NCBI RefSeq assembly: GCF_029543085.1
Contig: NZ_CP119967.1
Location: 1,638,501-1,702,500, forward strand
Length of the DNA: 64,000 bases
Reading direction: 5' to 3'
DNA from: Pseudomonas sp. A34-9
GTDB lineage: Bacteria; Pseudomonadota; Gammaproteobacteria; Pseudomonadales; Pseudomonadaceae
The notes beneath the pieces were generated by a model. It made no database searches and was not told the origin of the DNA. It saw only the letters and a list, made by a program, of their open reading frames with translations. Position numbers and translations under genes: made by a program. Positions 17,071-25,456 of the stretch are shown piece by piece (position 1 is the stretch's first letter; every line of letters begins with the position of its first letter).

Positions 17071-18036
17071 TTGACTGAGCACGGAACGCAGCAGGCCGGG
17101 CAGGTGACGTTATCGCTGGTGGTCCCCGTTTTTAACGAGGAGGACAGCCTCGACACCTTTTTGCGGCGCATCAATGAAGTCTTTCAGACGCAGGCGTCAA
17201 TCGATCTTGAACTGGTGTTCGTCAATGACGGCAGCACCGATGCCACGCTCGAACGCCTGCTCGAATATCAGCGTCAGGATATGCGCCTGCGTATCGTCGA
17301 CCTGAGCCGCAACTTCGGCAAAGAAGCGGCGCTGTCCGCCGGTTTGCAGATCGCGACCGGACAGATCGTGGTCCCCATCGATGCTGATTTGCAGGACCCG
17401 CCGGAGGTCATTTTGCAGATGATCGAGCGTTGGCGAGAAGGCTTTGAAGTGGTGCTCGGTCACCGCATCAGCCGTCGCAGCGACACCTGGGCGAAACAGA
17501 CTTCCGCTCACTGGTTCTATCGCCTGCACAACAAGATTGCCGAACAACCTTTACCCGAAAACGTCGGCGATTTTCGTCTGATGGATCGCTGCGTGGTCGA
17601 TGCCTTGCTGACGCTGCCCGAATCCCGGCGCTTCATGAAAGGCCTGTTTGCCTGGGTCGGCTTTCGCACCACACATGTCGATTACGAACGTCCGGAGCGC
17701 GTGGCGGGGCAGAGCAAGTTTAATGGTTGGCGCTTGTGGAATTTCGCCCTGGAGGGCATCACCAGTTTCAGCACCGAGCCATTGCGGGTCTGGACGTATG
17801 TCGGCGCGCTGGTGTCACTGGTGTCCTTTGCCTTCGCCATTTTCATTGTCGTGCGCACATTGATTCACGGCATCGACATGCCCGGTTATGCCTCGCTGAT
17901 GGTGGCTGTGACCTTTCTCGGTGGGCTGCAATTGATCGGCATCGGCGTGCTCGGTGAGTACCTGGGCCGCACGTATATCGAATCCAAACGCCGGCCGGTT
18001 TTTCTGGTGCGTCGCGTCTACGACCCCAAGGACTGA
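17071..18036 (+). CDS. GtrB-like polyprenyl-phosphate glycosyltransferase (GT2, two C-terminal membrane helices)
   Basis: The 321-aa enzyme transfers a sugar from a nucleotide donor to undecaprenyl phosphate at the inner membrane. The N-terminal GT-A domain has LVVPVFNEEDSLDTFL, VNDGSTD, the DXD-type PIDADLQDPPE, then DFRLMDR and RRFMKGLFAW. The C-terminal helices are about 230-255 and 265-295. The preferred start is TTG at 17071; a GTG at 17104 is an in-frame alternative. It is followed closely by methyltransferase, GtrA and DUF6311-like genes, a four-gene operon with 3-bp or overlapping junctions. This matches seroconversion-type gtr modules, which decorate O-antigen in the periplasm. Confidence 0.9.
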   Translation: MTEHGTQQAGQVTLSLVVPVFNEEDSLDTFLRRINEVFQTQASIDLELVFVNDGSTDATLERLLEYQRQDMRLRIVDLSRNFGKEAALSAGLQIATGQIVVPIDADLQDPPEVILQMIERWREGFEVVLGHRISRRSDTWAKQTSAHWFYRLHNKIAEQPLPENVGDFRLMDRCVVDALLTLPESRRFMKGLFAWVGFRTTHVDYERPERVAGQSKFNGWRLWNFALEGITSFSTEPLRVWTYVGALVSLVSFAFAIFIVVRTLIHGIDMPGYASLMVAVTFLGGLQLIGIGVLGEYLGRTYIESKRRPVFLVRRVYDPKD

Positions 18037-18039
18037 TAC

Positions 18040-18750
18040 ATGGATCTCAAGGAAACCGACATCCTCGGCGACAGCATCGGCGAGCATTGGTATTACTGCT
18101 CGAAAGCCGCAGCCACCACACGGATGCTCGGTGAAGCACCGATCAAGCGAATCCTCGATGTCGGCGCCGGCTCGGGATTTTTCTCCCACCATTTGCTGAC
18201 GCACACCGATGCACGCGAAGCGTGGTGCGTGGATATCAGCTATCCCGCCGACTCCAGCGCGACCACCGCCGGCAAACCGGTGCACTACCGTCGCGGGATC
18301 GAAACCATCGATGCCGATCTGGTGTTGTTGATGGACGTACTGGAGCATGTCGATGACGACCTCGGTTTGCTCAAGATGTACGCCGATAAAGTGCCGTCGG
18401 GCAGTCGATTCCTGATGACTGTGCCGGCGTTCCAGTTCTTGTGGAGCGGGCACGATGACTTTCTCGAGCACAAGCGCCGCTACACCCTGGCTCAGTTCGA
18501 AACGCTGGCGCGGGATGCTGGTTTGACGGTGCAGCGCGGTGCCTATTATTTCGGCGCGGTGTTTCCGCTTGCGGCGGCACTACGCTTGTTGCCGCAAGGT
18601 GCGCAAGCCCGGCCGCCGCGTTCGCAACTCAAGCGTCATCATCCGCTGGTGAACGCTGTCCTCAAAACCTTGTGCAGCCTTGAACTGCCGTTGCTGGGCG
18701 TGAACCGCCTGGCCGGGTTGAGTGTGTTCGTGCTGGCGCGCAAACCGTGA
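18040..18750 (+). CDS. Class I SAM-dependent methyltransferase in the gtr operon
   Basis: The 236-aa protein has SAM-binding motif I ILDVGAGSGFFSHHL (about 38-52), a motif II-like acidic WCVDIS, then DLVLLMDVLEHVDDD and the post-motif LMTVPAFQFLWSGHD. The EHVDDD and HKRRYT stretches are common in methyltransferases near glycosyltransferases. It starts 3 bp after the gtrB stop and its stop shares GTGA with the GtrA start, so it is translationally coupled. The substrate is probably a sugar or lipid-linked intermediate; this is inferred from context only. Confidence 0.85.
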   Translation: MDLKETDILGDSIGEHWYYCSKAAATTRMLGEAPIKRILDVGAGSGFFSHHLLTHTDAREAWCVDISYPADSSATTAGKPVHYRRGIETIDADLVLLMDVLEHVDDDLGLLKMYADKVPSGSRFLMTVPAFQFLWSGHDDFLEHKRRYTLAQFETLARDAGLTVQRGAYYFGAVFPLAAALRLLPQGAQARPPRSQLKRHHPLVNAVLKTLCSLELPLLGVNRLAGLSVFVLARKP

Positions 18751-19133
18751 CCTCGACGAAAAAAGACATATTGATCCAGCGTGGTTTGCGCTTTGCCGTG
18801 ACCGGGCTGTTCGTCACCGCGCTGCATGGGTTGGTGGCGGTGCTGTTCATCAACTTCATTGCGGCGCAACCGCCGCTGGCCAACGGCGTGGCGTTTGCCG
18901 TAGCGACGGTGGTTTCCTACGTGATCAACACCACCTGGAGTTTTTCTGCCCGCTTGCACGGACGAACGCTGCTGCGTTTTTTGCTGGTGTCCGTGGGCGG
19001 CTTCTTCCTCGCCATGTTCGTTGCCTGGGCCGCGCAGGTTGCCGGGCTGCACTATCTGCTGGGCATCGTTGCGGTGGCACTGACGATTCCAGCGTTCACC
19101 TTTGTCTTGCACAATTTCTGGACATATCGATGA
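18747..19133 (+). CDS. GtrA-family membrane flippase
   Basis: The 128-aa protein has four transmembrane helices: FAVTGLFVTALHGLVAVLFI, LANGVAFAVATVVSYVIN, LLRFLLVSVGGFFLAMFVAW, and LTIPAFTFVLHNFWTYR. The closing NFWTYR motif is diagnostic for GtrA proteins, thought to flip polyprenyl-phosphate-linked sugars across the inner membrane. The GTG start overlaps the preceding stop (GTGA), and its own stop overlaps the next start (ATGA). Length is typical (about 120-160). Confidence 0.92.
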   Translation: MTSTKKDILIQRGLRFAVTGLFVTALHGLVAVLFINFIAAQPPLANGVAFAVATVVSYVINTTWSFSARLHGRTLLRFLLVSVGGFFLAMFVAWAAQVAGLHYLLGIVAVALTIPAFTFVLHNFWTYR

Positions 19134-21226
19134 AGGTTTCACGAAACCACCCGGCGCTGGGCCTGTTGCCTTTGCTGCTCGGCCTTCTGGCATTTTTCTG
19201 TGTGATCGGGCCGCAAGCGCTGGATCCGCAAAACATTGCCTGGCTGGAGCAGGGCGATCCGGCGACGCATTATCTGGGCTGGGAATATTTCCGCCATTCA
19301 CCCTGGACCTTTCCGCTGGGGCTTAACCCTTTCTATGGTCTGGAGTTGGGCAATTCGATTATTTTCTCCGACTCCAATCCGCTGCTGGCGTTGCTGTTCA
19401 AGCCATTCAACGCGTGGTTACCGGCGACCTTCCAGTACTTCGGCCTGTGGCTGCTGGCGTGTTTCGTTCTGCAAGCCTGGTTTGCCTGGAAACTGCTCGG
19501 GCTGATGACGGGTAATCCGCTGATTCGCTTGCTGGGCACAGGTTTGCTGGTGTTTTCGCCGCCGATGTTCCTGCGCATGGGCGGACACCTTTCCCTGTCC
19601 GGGCATTTCCTGATTCTGGCGGCGCTGTACCTGGCGCTATTACCGAACCTGTATCGACGCGGACTCGCCTGGGGCGCGCTGTTGGCGGTCACCGCGATGG
19701 TGCATGCGTACCTGCTGGCGATGGTGGCGCTGATCTGGGTGGCGGATCTGCTCGGCAAGACCTTCAGCCAACAATTGACTCGACGTCAGGGGCTGCTCGA
19801 AGGCGTGTTGCTGTTTGCCGGGGTGAGTGTGAGTTGCTGGCAGGCCGGTTACTTCGCTATTGCTGACGGCGCGCAATCCGGCGGTTTCGGTTTGTACCGG
19901 ATGAACCTGCTGTCGCCATTGGACCCGGCAGGCTGGTCATTGATTTTGCCGAATTTGCCGAAAGCCAGTGGCGATTACGAAGGCTTCAACTATCCGGGCC
20001 TTGGCGTGTTGTTGCTGGTGCCGTTGGCACTGATTGCCTGGCTGAGAAACCGCCAGCCGCTGAAGGATGAGCTTCGCGTTCGGCCTTGGTTATTGCTGGC
20101 GCTGATCGGTTTATCGTTGTTCGCGCTATCGAACCAGATCGGTGTCGGCGCACACACGTTCAGCTACCCGCTACCGAAAATCGCCATCAAACTGGCGAAT
20201 GTTTTTCGCGCCTCGGGGCGGATGTTCTGGCCGGTGTTATACGCGCTCATTCTGATGGTGATGTTCCTGCTGGTGCGCGGTTACCGGCCACGCATCGTCA
20301 TCGCGCTGCTGGCGCTGGCCTTGACGTTGCAGGTCGTCGACACGCGCAACGGCTGGATGGGGTTGCGCAACGGCAAGTTGATGACGCCGTCCGCAGAATG
20401 GGTAACGCCGATGCGTGATCCGTTCTGGGCGAGTGCAGCGGCGCATTACTCGAAGGTGCGCAGTCTGATGCCGCAGAATCAGTCCGAACGCTGGCAAATG
20501 ATTGCCTATTTCGCCGCGACTCACGGCCTGAAAACCGACGCCGTCTATCTGGGACGCATGAGTTCCACCGCGCTGGATCAGGCCCGGCAGAAATCGCAGC
20601 GCATGCTTGAGTCGGGTCAATACGATGCCGACTCGTTGTACATCCTCGACGATTCCGTGCTGGCCGATGCCGCCAAAAGCGTCAACAGTGAAACGGATCT
20701 GCTGACCCGGGTGGATGGTCTGGTAGTGCTGGCGCCGGGCTGGAAGCATTGTTCTCAATGCCTGAGCGTGCCGGATGAAGGGCGGCGCATGGCATTGCTG
20801 GCATTGATGCGTCCGGGTCAGACACTGGTCTTCAACTACGCCGCCCGGCAGTTGGCCAGCGGTTGGTCGGCCTCGGAAAACTGGGGAACATGGTCGGCGG
20901 GGCAGCAAGCGCAGATCGACTTGCGGGTTTCGCCCGAGGCGCGCTCGATTGCGCTGGAGGTCATGGCATTCGTTTTGCCGCAACATCCGGCACAGCGGGT
21001 GATTGTCAGTGTGAATGGCGAGCAGGTGCTGAGCACGCGGCTGGTGCAACATGAGGATAATCATCTGGAGATCCCGATCAGTCCTGCGATCCGTCAGCAT
21101 CTGGCAGACCATGATCGCCTGACGATCGAGCTGCAATTGCCCGACGCCATCAGTCCTGAACAATTGGGCATCAATGACGATTCCCGGGTCATGGGACTGG
21201 GCTTGAAGCGCTTGACGGTGAACTGA
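19130..21226 (+). CDS. Large polytopic membrane protein, DUF6311-like (GtrC-type glycosyltransferase candidate)
   Basis: About 698 aa. The N-terminal two thirds hold some ten hydrophobic helices (e.g. LGLLPLLLGLLAFFCVIGP; LLALIGLSLFALSN). There is a periplasmic loop with EQGDPATHYLGWEYF after the first helix, the DP/acidic layout seen in GT-C enzymes. The C-terminal ~200 aa is soluble and beta-rich (QTLVFNYAARQLASGWSASENWGTWS). ATG 19130 overlaps the GtrA stop; the frame is open further upstream but that part is only the antisense-like shadow of gtrA. By position it is the periplasmic transferase that uses the sugar flipped by GtrA; no direct proof. Confidence 0.8.
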   Translation: MKVSRNHPALGLLPLLLGLLAFFCVIGPQALDPQNIAWLEQGDPATHYLGWEYFRHSPWTFPLGLNPFYGLELGNSIIFSDSNPLLALLFKPFNAWLPATFQYFGLWLLACFVLQAWFAWKLLGLMTGNPLIRLLGTGLLVFSPPMFLRMGGHLSLSGHFLILAALYLALLPNLYRRGLAWGALLAVTAMVHAYLLAMVALIWVADLLGKTFSQQLTRRQGLLEGVLLFAGVSVSCWQAGYFAIADGAQSGGFGLYRMNLLSPLDPAGWSLILPNLPKASGDYEGFNYPGLGVLLLVPLALIAWLRNRQPLKDELRVRPWLLLALIGLSLFALSNQIGVGAHTFSYPLPKIAIKLANVFRASGRMFWPVLYALILMVMFLLVRGYRPRIVIALLALALTLQVVDTRNGWMGLRNGKLMTPSAEWVTPMRDPFWASAAAHYSKVRSLMPQNQSERWQMIAYFAATHGLKTDAVYLGRMSSTALDQARQKSQRMLESGQYDADSLYILDDSVLADAAKSVNSETDLLTRVDGLVVLAPGWKHCSQCLSVPDEGRRMALLALMRPGQTLVFNYAARQLASGWSASENWGTWSAGQQAQIDLRVSPEARSIALEVMAFVLPQHPAQRVIVSVNGEQVLSTRLVQHEDNHLEIPISPAIRQHLADHDRLTIELQLPDAISPEQLGINDDSRVMGLGLKRLTVN

Positions 21227-21299
21227 CGCAGCGTGGCGATGGACGCCGGGGCCTCGGCCTTTCTACACTGCCGGTATTCCGGGGGGCAGGGGGCAATGG

Positions 21300-22220
21300 A
21301 TGAACCGCAATGAACTTCGCAAGGCCGACATCAACCTGATGGTGGTGTTCGAGACCTTGATGCTCGAACGCAATGTGACCCGGGCGGCGGAGAAACTGTT
21401 TCTCGGCCAGCCCACTATCAGCTCGGCGCTCAACCGCTTGCGGACGATGCTCAACGATCCGCTGTTTATCCGCGTCGGCCATCGCATGGAGCCGACGGCC
21501 CGTGCCGAAGATATTTTCCGCCATCTCAAGCCGGCGCTGGATTCACTCTCGGTCGCGCTGAGCCTGACCCGCGATTTCGACCCGGCCGTCAGCACCATGA
21601 CCTTTCGCATTGGTCTTTCCGATGACGTCGAGTTCGGCCTGCTGCCGCCGCTGTTGCGGGCGTTGCGCCAGGAAGCGCCGAACGTGGTGTTTGTGGTGCA
21701 GCACGTTGATTACTGGCGCATCCCCGACCTGCTCGCGGCGGGGGATATCACGGTCGGCATCAGCCAGACCCGCGGTCTGCCGGCCAATGCCAAACGCAAA
21801 CTACTGCGGCATATCCAGCCGAGCATCCTGCGCGCCGACGCCAGCGATACACCGCTGACTCTGGATGAATATTGCGCGCGTCCACACGTGCTGGTTTCGC
21901 ACACGGCCAACGTCAGTGGTTTTGCCGATGAGTGGCTCGCCGAGCTCGGGCGCACTCGTCAGGTGGTGCTGTCAGTGCCGCAATACAGTGCGTTGCCGGC
22001 GCTGCTGGCCGGCACCGACCTGATTGCCAGCCTGCCGGATTACACCGCAGCGGCCATGGCCACTTCAGGGCTGTTGTTCAAGGAACCCTTTCCGTTCAAG
22101 ACGCCGACGCTGGATCTGTCGATGGTCTGGCTCAGCCATGTGGACAGCGATCCGGCCGAGCGCTGGCTGCGTTCCAGGCTGGAGCAGTTCATGAGCGAAC
22201 GGCCGTTGAGCGCATCCTGA
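21300..22220 (+). CDS. LysR-family transcriptional regulator
   Basis: The 306-aa protein has an N-terminal winged HTH: NLMVVFETLMLERNVTRAAEKLFLGQPTISSALNRLR (residues about 10-48). An effector-binding domain follows from about 90 (TFRIGLSDDVEFGLLPPLL). It resembles the NodD/SyrM-like subgroup (DINLMVVFETLMLERN). The gene follows the gtr operon by 73 bp but is probably its own unit. Target unknown; nothing divergent lies beside it, so the usual divergent-target rule does not help. Confidence 0.9.
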   Translation: MNRNELRKADINLMVVFETLMLERNVTRAAEKLFLGQPTISSALNRLRTMLNDPLFIRVGHRMEPTARAEDIFRHLKPALDSLSVALSLTRDFDPAVSTMTFRIGLSDDVEFGLLPPLLRALRQEAPNVVFVVQHVDYWRIPDLLAAGDITVGISQTRGLPANAKRKLLRHIQPSILRADASDTPLTLDEYCARPHVLVSHTANVSGFADEWLAELGRTRQVVLSVPQYSALPALLAGTDLIASLPDYTAAAMATSGLLFKEPFPFKTPTLDLSMVWLSHVDSDPAERWLRSRLEQFMSERPLSAS

Positions 22221-22231
22221 GCCACAACACC

Positions 22232-22322
22232 TTGTAGGAGCTGCGGCACGCTGCGATCTTTTGATCTTCAAGTCTCGAGTTCAAAAGATCGCAGCCTCGT
22301 TTCACTCGACAACTCCTACAGG
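22232..22322. repeat. REP doublet (GATC-type)
   Basis: Inverted pair: GTAGGAGCTGC...GCTGCGATCTTTTGATC then AAAAGATCGCAGCC...CTCCTAC. Related doublets lie at 25161, 27115, 32508 and 33567. This is a dispersed Pseudomonas REP family, mobilised by RAYT transposases, none of which is encoded here. Confidence 0.85.
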
Positions 22323-22386
22323 GGATTAGTGATGAGCCGCGTGTGCTATATGTACGACCTTTCTGCCAACTCACCGGGGAGCTGCA

Positions 22387-22752
22387 ATGCCACACCTGCA
22401 CATGGAATACACCGCCAACCTGCCGCAGTTGAACGCCGACGTCGCGTTGATGCGGCTCAACAACACCCTGGTGGGCTCCGGTCAGTTCGCGGCGGAGTTC
22501 GATATCAAAAGTCGTGCAATTAAGGTCGAGACTTTCAAGGTCGGCACCGCCATGGCCGAGCGCGCCTTCATTTATGTGAAGCTGGCGCTGCTCAGCGGGC
22601 GTTCGCCGCAGATCAAGAAGCAGTTGTCGCAAAGCCTGCTGGCGGTCTTGCAGGACCTGTGCGAATGGCCGGCCGGCGTCGAAGTGCAGCTATGTGTCGA
22701 ACTGGTCGACATGGATCGCGAGTCTTACAGCAAAACTGCGATGGGTGTGTAG
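22387..22752 (+). CDS. 5-carboxymethyl-2-hydroxymuconate Delta-isomerase (CHMI) family protein
   Basis: The 121-aa protein belongs to the tautomerase superfamily. MPHLHMEYTANL puts Pro directly after the start Met, the catalytic base of the family once Met is removed. The rest (RAIKVETFKVG, RAFIYVKLALLSGRSPQIKKQLSQ) follows the CHMI pattern. In homoprotocatechuate degradation this enzyme acts after ring cleavage, but no other pathway gene is nearby, so the physiological substrate is open. Ribosome site GGGGAG lies 5 bp before ATG. The stop is only 3 bp from the end of the convergent LysR gene. Confidence 0.88.
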   Translation: MPHLHMEYTANLPQLNADVALMRLNNTLVGSGQFAAEFDIKSRAIKVETFKVGTAMAERAFIYVKLALLSGRSPQIKKQLSQSLLAVLQDLCEWPAGVEVQLCVELVDMDRESYSKTAMGV

Positions 22753-22755
22753 GAC

Positions 22756-23691
22756 TCAGGCCGCTTCGAGTTCGCTGCACACCTTGACCACCTGCTCGCG
22801 CAACCACAGGTTGGCGCTGTCCTGATCAACGCTCTGGCTCCACTGCATGTCGAGGGTGAAGCCCGGCAAGCCGTTCGGCGCCTCACAGTGATTGAACACC
22901 GCCTCGTTGGTCAGCAAACGCTGGATACGGCGGGGCAGGGTGAGGATGAAGTCGGTGCCGGTGATCATTTTCAATGCCGCGCTGTAGCTGTTTGAGCGCG
23001 CGACGATCTGGCGTTTTTGCGCCTGCCGCGCGAGCCAGCCGTCGACCATGTTGGTGGTCGATGTCCATGGCGTTGGAAACACGTGCCGACGTTCGGTAAA
23101 GGCCTGCAGACTCAGGCGCGGTTCCAGTGGCGTGGCGCGTTTGTCGAAGACGCAGACCAGATCATCCTCCAGCAGCATCCGTGACTTCAGGTCAGTGTGG
23201 TGGCGGTGGAAGTTGGGGCCGAAGCTGATCACCAGATCGAGGCTGCCGTCGCGCAGTTCATCCGCCGGGACGTCGGTCTCGAACTTGTGCATGTTGACCA
23301 TCACCGGCAGGTCATCGAAATCGAAACGTTTCAACAGGCGCGGCAGAATCAGTTGCTCGAAGTATTCCGGCGCGCAGATGTTGAAGGTGACGGCTTGCCG
23401 GGTCGGGTCGAACGTGGGGGCGCCAGCGTGGCACAGGTTGATGCTTTCGAGGATCTTCTGCACATGGCCATACATGGTGCTGGCCTTGTAGGTAGGGCGC
23501 ATGCCGGTGCGGGTGTTGATGAACAGTTCGTCTTCGAAACTGGTGCGCAGTTTTTTCAAACAGTAACTGACGGTGGACTGGCTGACGAACAGGGTTTCTG
23601 ACACATCGGTAACGCTGCTTTGCTCATAAACAGCGATAAACACCATGAGATCCTGCATGTCGAGCTTTCGTAGCAAGTTACTGTTCAGCAT
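22756..23691 (-). CDS. LysR-family transcriptional regulator
   Basis: The 311-aa protein has an HTH at about 10-50 (QDLMVFIAVYEQSSVTDVSETLFVSQSTVSYCLKKLR) and an effector domain from about 92 (QAVTFNICAPEYFEQLILPRLL). It is a different subgroup from the LysR at 21300. It reads toward the CHMI gene and lies downstream of an MFS transporter gene on the same strand, 177 bp apart, which makes the transporter a possible partner but not a divergent target. Confidence 0.9.
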   Translation of the reverse strand: MLNSNLLRKLDMQDLMVFIAVYEQSSVTDVSETLFVSQSTVSYCLKKLRTSFEDELFINTRTGMRPTYKASTMYGHVQKILESINLCHAGAPTFDPTRQAVTFNICAPEYFEQLILPRLLKRFDFDDLPVMVNMHKFETDVPADELRDGSLDLVISFGPNFHRHHTDLKSRMLLEDDLVCVFDKRATPLEPRLSLQAFTERRHVFPTPWTSTTNMVDGWLARQAQKRQIVARSNSYSAALKMITGTDFILTLPRRIQRLLTNEAVFNHCEAPNGLPGFTLDMQWSQSVDQDSANLWLREQVVKVCSELEAA

Positions 23692-23867
23692 CCGTTCTGT
23701 CTCGCTGTGCTCCTTGCGCTGAATCCGCGCAAACGTGTGCGAATGATCCTAACGGAACGATGGTGCCAGGACAAAGCTCTGTAGGACGTTTCACGGTCAG
23801 TTGTGGGACAGAAAGTTTTAGTAACACGACGTCACGAATTAAACCGCTGAAAGATGGCCAGAAGCCT

Positions 23868-25064
23868 TTAGTTCGACGAGGGAAAGTGTCGGGCGTAATG
23901 CCTGGGATCGAAGCGCCACACCATCAACAGCATCACGCCCATCACAGCGGTCAGTGACCACCAGGCCCACTCGAAACTCCCGAGCCCATCGCGGATCATT
24001 CCGGCCAGCAGCGGCGAAAGGCCGGCGATCAAGTAACCGATGCCCTGCACGAATGCGGTCAGCCCACCGGCGCGTTGCGGGTTGTCGAGGTGATCGAGCG
24101 AGACGATCAGGCTCATCGGAAACAAACCGCCAATGCCCAGCCCCAACAGGCAGGGCCACAGCAGGCTGAGCTGTTGTGGGCTGAGGATCAGGCCGCAAAA
24201 CCCGGTGATGATCAGCAGCAGTAACGCCATCAGAATCACACGCCGATCCCGGCTGCGATTGGCGATCGCGGGCACCACCAGGCCGGAAATCACCTCCATG
24301 GCCGTCAGAAAACCTAACAACAGCCCGGCGTTTTGTTCGCTCCAGCCTTTTTCCACGTAGTACGGCGCGAGCCAGGCCAGTACGCAGGTGTAGGACGCCG
24401 TCCCCAGGCCAAAGAAGATGGCCAGTAACCAGGCGCGGGAATTGGCGAAGAACGAATCTTTCCTGCTGGCGGTCGCCAGCGAGGTGCTCAACTGGCGACG
24501 TTGCGACCACCAGAACACCAGCGCGAGCAATGCCAGAATCGCCCAGATGGCCAAACCGCTGCGCCAGTTCCCGGTTTGCACCATCACTAGCGGTGCCAGC
24601 GTGGCTGCAATGGCGGCGCCGCCCATGATCGACGTGACGTACAAACCCATGCACAGCGCGACGTTGTCGGCGAAGCGCGATTTGATCAGCACAGGCATCA
24701 ACGCTTGAATCAGCGCAATACCGATGCCCGCCAACACGGCGCTGAAGATCAACTGAACTGCGGTGTCGATAAACAACCGCGACAACGTTGCCAGGGCAAT
24801 CACCAGCAACGACAACAGCACCATCCGCTGTTCGCCCAGCCGTTGACTGATGCCAAGACTGAAAAACATCGCCAGCCCCATGGCCATCACCGGCAGCATG
24901 GTCAGCAGTGACGCGACACTGAAGCTCAGCGGGATGTCAACGCGAATGGCCGACAACAAGGGGCCGACTGCTGCCATCGACGGACGTAAATTGAGCGCGA
25001 CCAGAATAATGGCAAGCATCAGCCAGGCAGCGGGACGGGCAGTGGCGCGGACGTTTTCCATCAT
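23868..25064 (-). CDS. MFS transporter, CynX/NimT (YeaN) family
   Basis: The 398-aa inner-membrane protein has about 12 hydrophobic helices. LNLRPSMAAVGPLL in helix 1 is the hallmark of the CynX/NimT group; other matches are QALMPVLIKSRF and GLGIGGLFPMSLIVSLDHL. Group members export or import small anions or drugs such as cyanate or 2-nitroimidazole; the substrate here cannot be told. AAAGG precedes the double ATG start. It may be co-transcribed with the LysR gene downstream. Confidence 0.87.
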   Translation of the reverse strand: MMENVRATARPAAWLMLAIILVALNLRPSMAAVGPLLSAIRVDIPLSFSVASLLTMLPVMAMGLAMFFSLGISQRLGEQRMVLLSLLVIALATLSRLFIDTAVQLIFSAVLAGIGIALIQALMPVLIKSRFADNVALCMGLYVTSIMGGAAIAATLAPLVMVQTGNWRSGLAIWAILALLALVFWWSQRRQLSTSLATASRKDSFFANSRAWLLAIFFGLGTASYTCVLAWLAPYYVEKGWSEQNAGLLLGFLTAMEVISGLVVPAIANRSRDRRVILMALLLLIITGFCGLILSPQQLSLLWPCLLGLGIGGLFPMSLIVSLDHLDNPQRAGGLTAFVQGIGYLIAGLSPLLAGMIRDGLGSFEWAWWSLTAVMGVMLLMVWRFDPRHYARHFPSSN

Positions 25065-25160
25065 CAGACCTTTGGGCGGGGTAGATGATTAGGCGCAGAG
25101 CCGTCTAGTCCGGGCAAACCAGAAATTGCGCAGCCCTTCTTAAAAATCAAATACCGATCC

Positions 25161-25245
25161 CTGTAGGAGCTGTCGAGTGTAACGAGGCTGCGATCTTTTA
25201 AAGATCAAGATCAAAAGATCGCAGCCTGCGGCAGCACCTACAGGG
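25161..25245. repeat. REP doublet (GATC-type)
   Basis: CTGTAGGAGCTG...AGGCTGCGATCTTTTAAAGATC against AAAAGATCGCAGCCTGCGGCAGCACCTACAG. It lies between the MFS gene and eptA. Confidence 0.85.
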
Positions 25246-25456
25246 GGCGCATTGTCTGCTGAATAAAAGCTGAACCATTCTCAAATACTTCGCAAGTTTC
25301 AGCGTATGACCCAACGCCAACTAATCGTTGGCGTCTTTTTCACAAAAAATTGATGGTTGTCTGCTTAAAGTTTGTCATGCCTTAGTTAATGAAAATTTCA
25401 CAATTGATGGTTTTATCGTTGGCCGAGGCTCTTCTTTTCAGGAAATGCCCCTTTTT

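Noticed and set aside
18722..19129. Upstream extension of the DUF6311-like gene
   Set aside because: Overlaps gtrA completely in another frame and reads as low-complexity; ATG 19130 overlaps the gtrA stop as expected.
23839..24654. 271-codon minus-strand frame overlapping the MFS gene
   Set aside because: Same strand, other frame; the MFS frame has the family motifs and helices.
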